This document shows positions 60,087 through 64,000 of a stretch of 64,000 nucleotides of DNA, one piece after another. Numbering within the stretch: the stretch's first letter is position 1; every line of letters begins with the position of its first letter. Both the position numbers and the translations under genes were made by a program. The stretch is from Macrostomum hystrix (taxonomy: Eukaryota > Platyhelminthes > Macrostomidae), in the NCBI GenBank assembly GCA_950097015.1, contig CATNEN010000007.1, positions 8,092,001 to 8,156,000 on the forward strand, in the 5' to 3' direction. The notes below the pieces were generated by a model. It was not told the origin of the DNA and did no database searches. It saw only the letters and a program-made list of their open reading frames with translations.

Positions 60087-61792
60087 ATGCATCATCTGGC
60101 ACCTATGGCGCCAACTCGGCCGCCGCTGACGCTGTTCCTGACGCTGCTGCTGGCCTCCATAACGCTGCGCTGCACAATGGCACAACGGACTGTGAGTTGT
60201 ACTCAATCTATGGTCGGAAGCCAGGCTCGTTTCTAAAGCCGTTTTACCACCCGACCACAGCCGCAACCGCAGATTTTGTGTACAGCTATACAGTCCGCGG
60301 ACAAATTTCTACCCCAGCTGATGTTGGAACCCCTTTCACAGCTGGGTGAATTCAAATACTAGGGAATTAAGACAAGAGCTGCGTCTTTTGGGTTGCGATT
60401 CGAACTCCCGACCTCTCAGTCAGGAATCCAAAGCTCTAACCACTGGACTACCGACTCGAACTCCCGACCTCTCAGTCAGGAATCCGAAGCTCTAACCACT
60501 GGGCTACCGCAAGCTTTCGCTAGCAAGGCTAAGCCACACAGCCTGTATTCGTTAGTTCAGAATGATAATTCCCTCTGGCACAGCAGCAACGTCATCATAT
60601 TCCCTAAAATATCCTCAGACAACCCATGGCCTAAAAAACACACTGTCTATGCCGGGAATGCGGCTGTGTTATCAGGAACAGATTTGTTTCCCCTAGGGGA
60701 GAGGCAAGCCTCAATCTGGTATCAGCAAGCTTCATTATGGGAGCGGCCTGACATTTTCCCGCTGCCAATGCGCCATTTTTATTGCGCACAGCAGCATCAG
60801 TTCTGCTGGAGTCTATAGAATGCAGTGTTAACAAAACCAAACTGAATTGCTGCTGTTATATGGGCTTGGCAGCAAGCAGAAAATAATGGTAATAGAAAGA
60901 TAATAAGCAAGCAGAAAACCAACACGGCTATGAGACGTGTCCACCGGTCCCCTTCAGCTGAGCCACACCTGTCCCCACCTTCACCGGTCCCCTTCAGCTG
61001 AGCCACACCTGTCCCCACCTTCACCGGTACCCTTCACCTGAGCCACACCTGTCCTCCCCTTCACCTGCCCCCTTCTCCTGAGCCACACCTGTCCCCACCT
61101 CCACCGGTCCCCTTCAGCTGAGCCACACCTGTCCCCACCTCCACCGGTCCCCTTCTCCTGAGCCACACCTGTCCCCACCTCCACCGGTCCCCTTCAGCTG
61201 AGCCACACCTGTCCCCACCTTCACCCGCCCCCTTCTCCTGAGCCACACCTGTCCCCACATTCACCGGCCCCCTTATCCTGAGCCACACCTGTCCTCCCCT
61301 TCACCCGCCCCCTTCTCCTGAGCCACACCTGTCCTCCCCTTCACCCGCCCCCTTCACCTGAGCCACACCTGTCCTCCCCTTCACCCGCCCCCTTCTCCTG
61401 AGCCACACCTGTCCCCACCTTCACCGGTCCCCTTCAGCTGAGCCACACCTGTCCCCACCTTCACCGGTCCCCTTCAGCTGAGCCACACCTGTCCCCACCT
61501 TCGTCCGCAGTACTACGAACAGCAGATGGAGCGGGCCCTGGAGCGTCAGTTCAAGCCTTGCATTTTGCGCAGCATTGGCTGCCCAACCGACGGCAGCCTG
61601 AACTATCCCGTCATCCGCTCGATGGTCTGCTACCTGGTGCACCGCCGGCTGCTCGGCTCCGGCCGCCAGCTGCCTCCGGAGTGTCGCTGCAGATACGCCG
61701 GCAAGAGCGAGGCCTGTGATAGGGCCTGCTACTATGCTTACCTGCGGGCCAGCCACCTGGCTGCTCTGGCGCTGGGGCCGCCTGTCAATTAG
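60087..61792 (+). CDS. Small secreted cysteine-rich protein, function unknown
   Basis: Two exons in phase 0: 60087-60191 (donor CGGACT|GTGAGT) and 61511-61792 (acceptor ACCTTCGTCCGCAG), 128 residues. Exon 1 is a signal peptide with a hydrophobic core PLTLFLTLLLASITL; a second in-frame ATG at 60105 would give a start six residues shorter. Exon 2 encodes YYEQQMERALERQFKPC and then Cys at C.(6).C, MVC, PECRC and EACDRAC, seven in all in the mature part, so one may be unpaired or pair between chains. I do not recognise the fold. The length and Cys content suggest an extracellular peptide or hormone-like factor, but this is a guess. The intron (1319 bp) holds a SINE and a 40-bp array. Confidence 0.65.
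60290..60510 (-). mobile_element. SINE with duplicated tRNA-like head
   Basis: On the minus strand, two copies of the A-box/B-box segment (TAGCCCAGTGGTTAGAGC and GAGTTCGAATC or equivalents) lie 55 bp apart, at 60508-60454 and 60452-60398. They are followed by a body with TTCACCCAGCTGTGAAAGGG. It is the same family as the copy in SMG5 intron 3. Confidence 0.8.
60940..61508. repeat. 40-bp minisatellite in the Cys-rich gene intron
   Basis: About 14 units with the core GAGCCACACCTGTCCCCACC followed by TTCACCGGTCCCCTTCAGCT. It ends directly at the splice acceptor of exon 2, and the last unit supplies part of the pyrimidine tract. Confidence 0.96.
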
Positions 61793-62275
61793 GCTGATGG
61801 GCTGTCATTTTAGCTGATTGGCTGTCAATAAGGCTTATGGGCTGTCAATTAGACTAATCAGGAGTCAATTAGACTAATCAGCAGTCAATTAGACTAATCA
61901 GCTGTCAATTAGACTAACCAGGAGTCAATTAGACTAATCAGGAGTCAATTAGACTAATCAGCTGTCAATTAGACTAATCAGCTGTCAATTAGACTAATCA
62001 GGAGTCAATTAGACTAATCAGGAGTCAATTAGACTAATCAGCTGTCAATTAGACTATTCAGCTGTCAATTAGACTAATCAGCTGTCAATTAGACTAATCA
62101 GCTGTCAATTAGACTAATCAGCTGTCAATTAGACTATTCAGCTGTCAATTAGACTAATCAGCAGTCAATTAGACTATTCAGCTGTCAATTAGACTAATCA
62201 GCTGTCAATTAGACTATTCAGCTGTCAATTAGACTAATCAGCAGTCAATTAGACTAATCAGCTGTCAATTAGAGG
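61783..62275. repeat. 20-bp minisatellite overlapping the stop codon
   Basis: About 24 units of GTCAATTAGACTAATCAGCT with CAGGA, CAGCA and CTATTCAG variants. The first unit's GTCAATTAG supplies the last two codons (Val-Asn) and the TAG stop of the Cys-rich protein, so the array forms the start of its 3' UTR. Confidence 0.95.
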
Positions 62276-63257
62276 AATTTTAGCTCTTGCATTGAGGGAT
62301 CTAATAGAATTTCGCTGGTCCAGTTGTGGCTTTTGAATCGGTGCGCTTTCGTGTTTGAAATCTGTGTGGCATCAGCAAAGACTCAAGCGGAATTAACTTT
62401 AGCGAAACTTCATCTATCTGTGATGCAACAACTGCGGTGCACTGCAGTATATTTGTACACACCTGTGTTTTTCCTACTCTATTGATTACTTCACAATCAA
62501 CTTTTAATTCACTGCTAGTGTAATAAACATGGTATGAAACTATGTATAAATGCATCTGACAACATTCGCTTCATTCGATTCAAATTTTGCTTTCTCCGAT
62601 TCCAGCTACGATTCCTGGTTCGATTCCCTTGGTTCTATTATCCTTTTCTGGAGTCTATTCCACAGTTTCCTGCTTCGATTCTTAATTTGCTTTTTCCTAT
62701 TCCTGCTTCGATTCCTGGTTTGATTCCAATGGCTTTGTTATCATTTTCTAGAGTTTATCTTACAGTTTTCTTCTTCGATTCAGGCTAGAATCTTGTTCAG
62801 GCTAAGGGCTTTCTGAGTTAAAGTGAAAGGGCTGTCAACAAGCTCTGTGTACTTTTGTGCGGAAGAGTTCAACAGCGGCTAACAAGGCGTTTTTGCTAGT
62901 CCGATCGATTGTGGGTTCAAAACTGCTCTGATTGTGTATTGTAAACTGATTTTCCATTGGTCTCGGACCTGACTACGCCCACGCAGTCGCCGACTCGCTC
63001 GCGCCAGCAATTACGCAGTCATCCAGTCGGCGCGGGCAGTGGCTGGCTAGCTGCCAAATCAGACAGCGCATGAGTTATTGCCCCTGATCCTTTGCTTGCC
63101 ATTCGAATTGATTAGCAGCTGCGGATCTGTTCCAAATCAACACGCTTTGTTATACCGAAAATATCGCTTTCTGCTCTCCGCAGAAGAACCATCGACGGCA
63201 ATGTTATTGCATTGGGACTAATCAATGCAGCAAAAGTGCTATCCAGCTGGATTTAGA
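62276..63257. other. Unassigned stretch
   Basis: Mixed DNA. 62560-62790 contains degenerate CTTCGATTC motifs, probably the fringe of the right-hand array. Around 62880-62930 a GTGGGTTCAAAAC motif resembles a B box, but no convincing SINE could be delimited. Confidence 0.45.
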
Positions 63258-64000
63258 CCTAATTTGATTTCTCCAGTTCCTGCTTCGATTCCTGCTTCGA
63301 TTCCTGCTTCGATTCCTGCTTTGATTCCTGCTTCGGTTCCTGCTTCGGTTCTAATTTAGATTTCTCTGATTCCTGCTTCGATTCCTGCTTCGATTCCTGC
63401 TTTGATTTCTGCTTCGGTTCTAATTTAGATTTCTCTGATTCCTGCTTCGATTCCTGCTTCGATTCCTGCTTCGATTCCTGCTTTGATTCCTGCTTCGGTT
63501 CTAATTTAGATTTCTCTGATTCCTGCTTCGATTCCTGCTTCGATTCCTGCTTTGATTTCTGCTTCGGTTCTAATTTAGATTTATCCGATTCCTGCTTCGA
63601 TTCCTGCTTCAATTTCTGCTTCGGTTCTAATTTAGATTTCTCTGATTCCTGTGTCGATTTATCCTATTTCTGCTTCGACTCTAGCTTCGATTCCTCTGAT
63701 TCCTGCTTCGATTCTATTGTAAATTACTTGTCTTTGCTGCTTCGATTCTAACTTTGATTCTAGTTTCTATTTATCTAATTCATGCTTCGACTCTAGCTTC
63801 GACTCCTCCGATTCCTGCTTCGATTCTTGCTTCGATTCCTCCGATTCCTGCTTAGATTTCTCCGATTTCTGCCTCGATTTCTCCTTTTTCTGCTTCGATT
63901 TTAGCACCAACTTATCAGATAGCTGATTCAATTCTATATTCAATTAACCCTGTCCACTGCTTCGATTCTAGCTTCGATTCTAGCTTCGATTCTAGCTTCG
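63258..64000. repeat. 12-bp minisatellite at right window edge
   Basis: Units of CCTGCTTCGATT recur in groups, separated by a spacer containing GGTTCTAATTTAGATTTCTC. The spacer recurs with variable group size, which gives a higher-order pattern to about 63640. The last 50 bases become GCTTCGATTCTA units and run off the window. A minus-strand frame at 63612-63259 reads as Lys/Gln/Glu/Ser repeats and is probably a by-product. Confidence 0.94.

Noticed and set aside
63259-63612. 117-codon minus-strand frame of Lys/Gln/Glu/Ser repeats
   Set aside because: It lies wholly in the 12-bp array, whose unit length keeps the frame open.

Overview
The window is eukaryotic, from an animal. Its genes are split by introns with GT-AG borders, and one probable GC-AG intron was found. 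The coding exons are GC-rich and the DNA between them is AT-rich. The recognisable genes are metazoan: a MECOM/PRDM16-type zinc-finger factor, an LDB/Chip co-regulator, SMG5, HSPE1 and an ALDH9-type dehydrogenase. Helitrons, hAT MITEs and tRNA-derived SINEs are present. Several start codons sit just downstream of splice-acceptor-like sites, which would fit spliced-leader trans-splicing. I tentatively favour a spiralian, perhaps a free-living flatworm, but the sequence does not settle this.

Layout. 0-11.9 kb: almost only minisatellites (unit lengths 24, 33, 22, 20, 21, 12 and 18 bp) and no convincing gene. 11.9-15.2 kb (minus): MECOM-like zinc-finger gene with a 31-bp minisatellite in its first intron. 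15.2-20.8 kb: more minisatellites and a SINE head. 20.8-22.6 kb (minus): three 3' exons of an LDB/Chip gene, followed by a complete hAT MITE whose interior has become a 16-bp minisatellite. 23.6-27.5 kb: AT-rich, nothing recognised. 27.6-31.3 kb (plus): complete four-exon SMG5. 31.6-32.7 kb: 24-bp array that runs up to the 5' acceptor of HSPE1 (32.76-33.08 kb, plus). 34.2-37.2 kb (plus): four-exon ALDH9-like gene with arrays in two introns. 38.2-46.6 kb: a short ankyrin gene (41.1-41.5 kb) among very long arrays (22, 20, 24, 21 and 34 bp).

47.4-52.2 kb (minus): the most interesting gene. It encodes a secreted protein of about 1233 residues. A unique N-terminal region is followed by five copies of a roughly 187-residue domain that I cannot assign. 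Each copy has its own large exon, and consecutive copies are joined by a proline-rich linker encoded in a 50-nt exon. Splice phases are identical in every copy.

52.7-59.6 kb: three decayed Helitrons (A plus; B and C minus). Each has precise ends, 5' TC and 3' CTAG, in A/T flanks. B and C abut base to base. A and B carry the same hAT MITE with its 8-bp target duplication. 60.1-61.8 kb (plus): a two-exon gene for a small secreted Cys-rich peptide; its intron holds a SINE and a 40-bp array, and its stop codon lies inside the first unit of a 20-bp array. 62.3-64.0 kb: no gene, ending in a GCTTCGATTC-type array that resembles the one at the left edge of the window.

The genes look like independent housekeeping, regulatory and secreted-protein loci, not a functional cluster. 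What links the window is the density of minisatellites in nearly every intergenic gap and in many introns.
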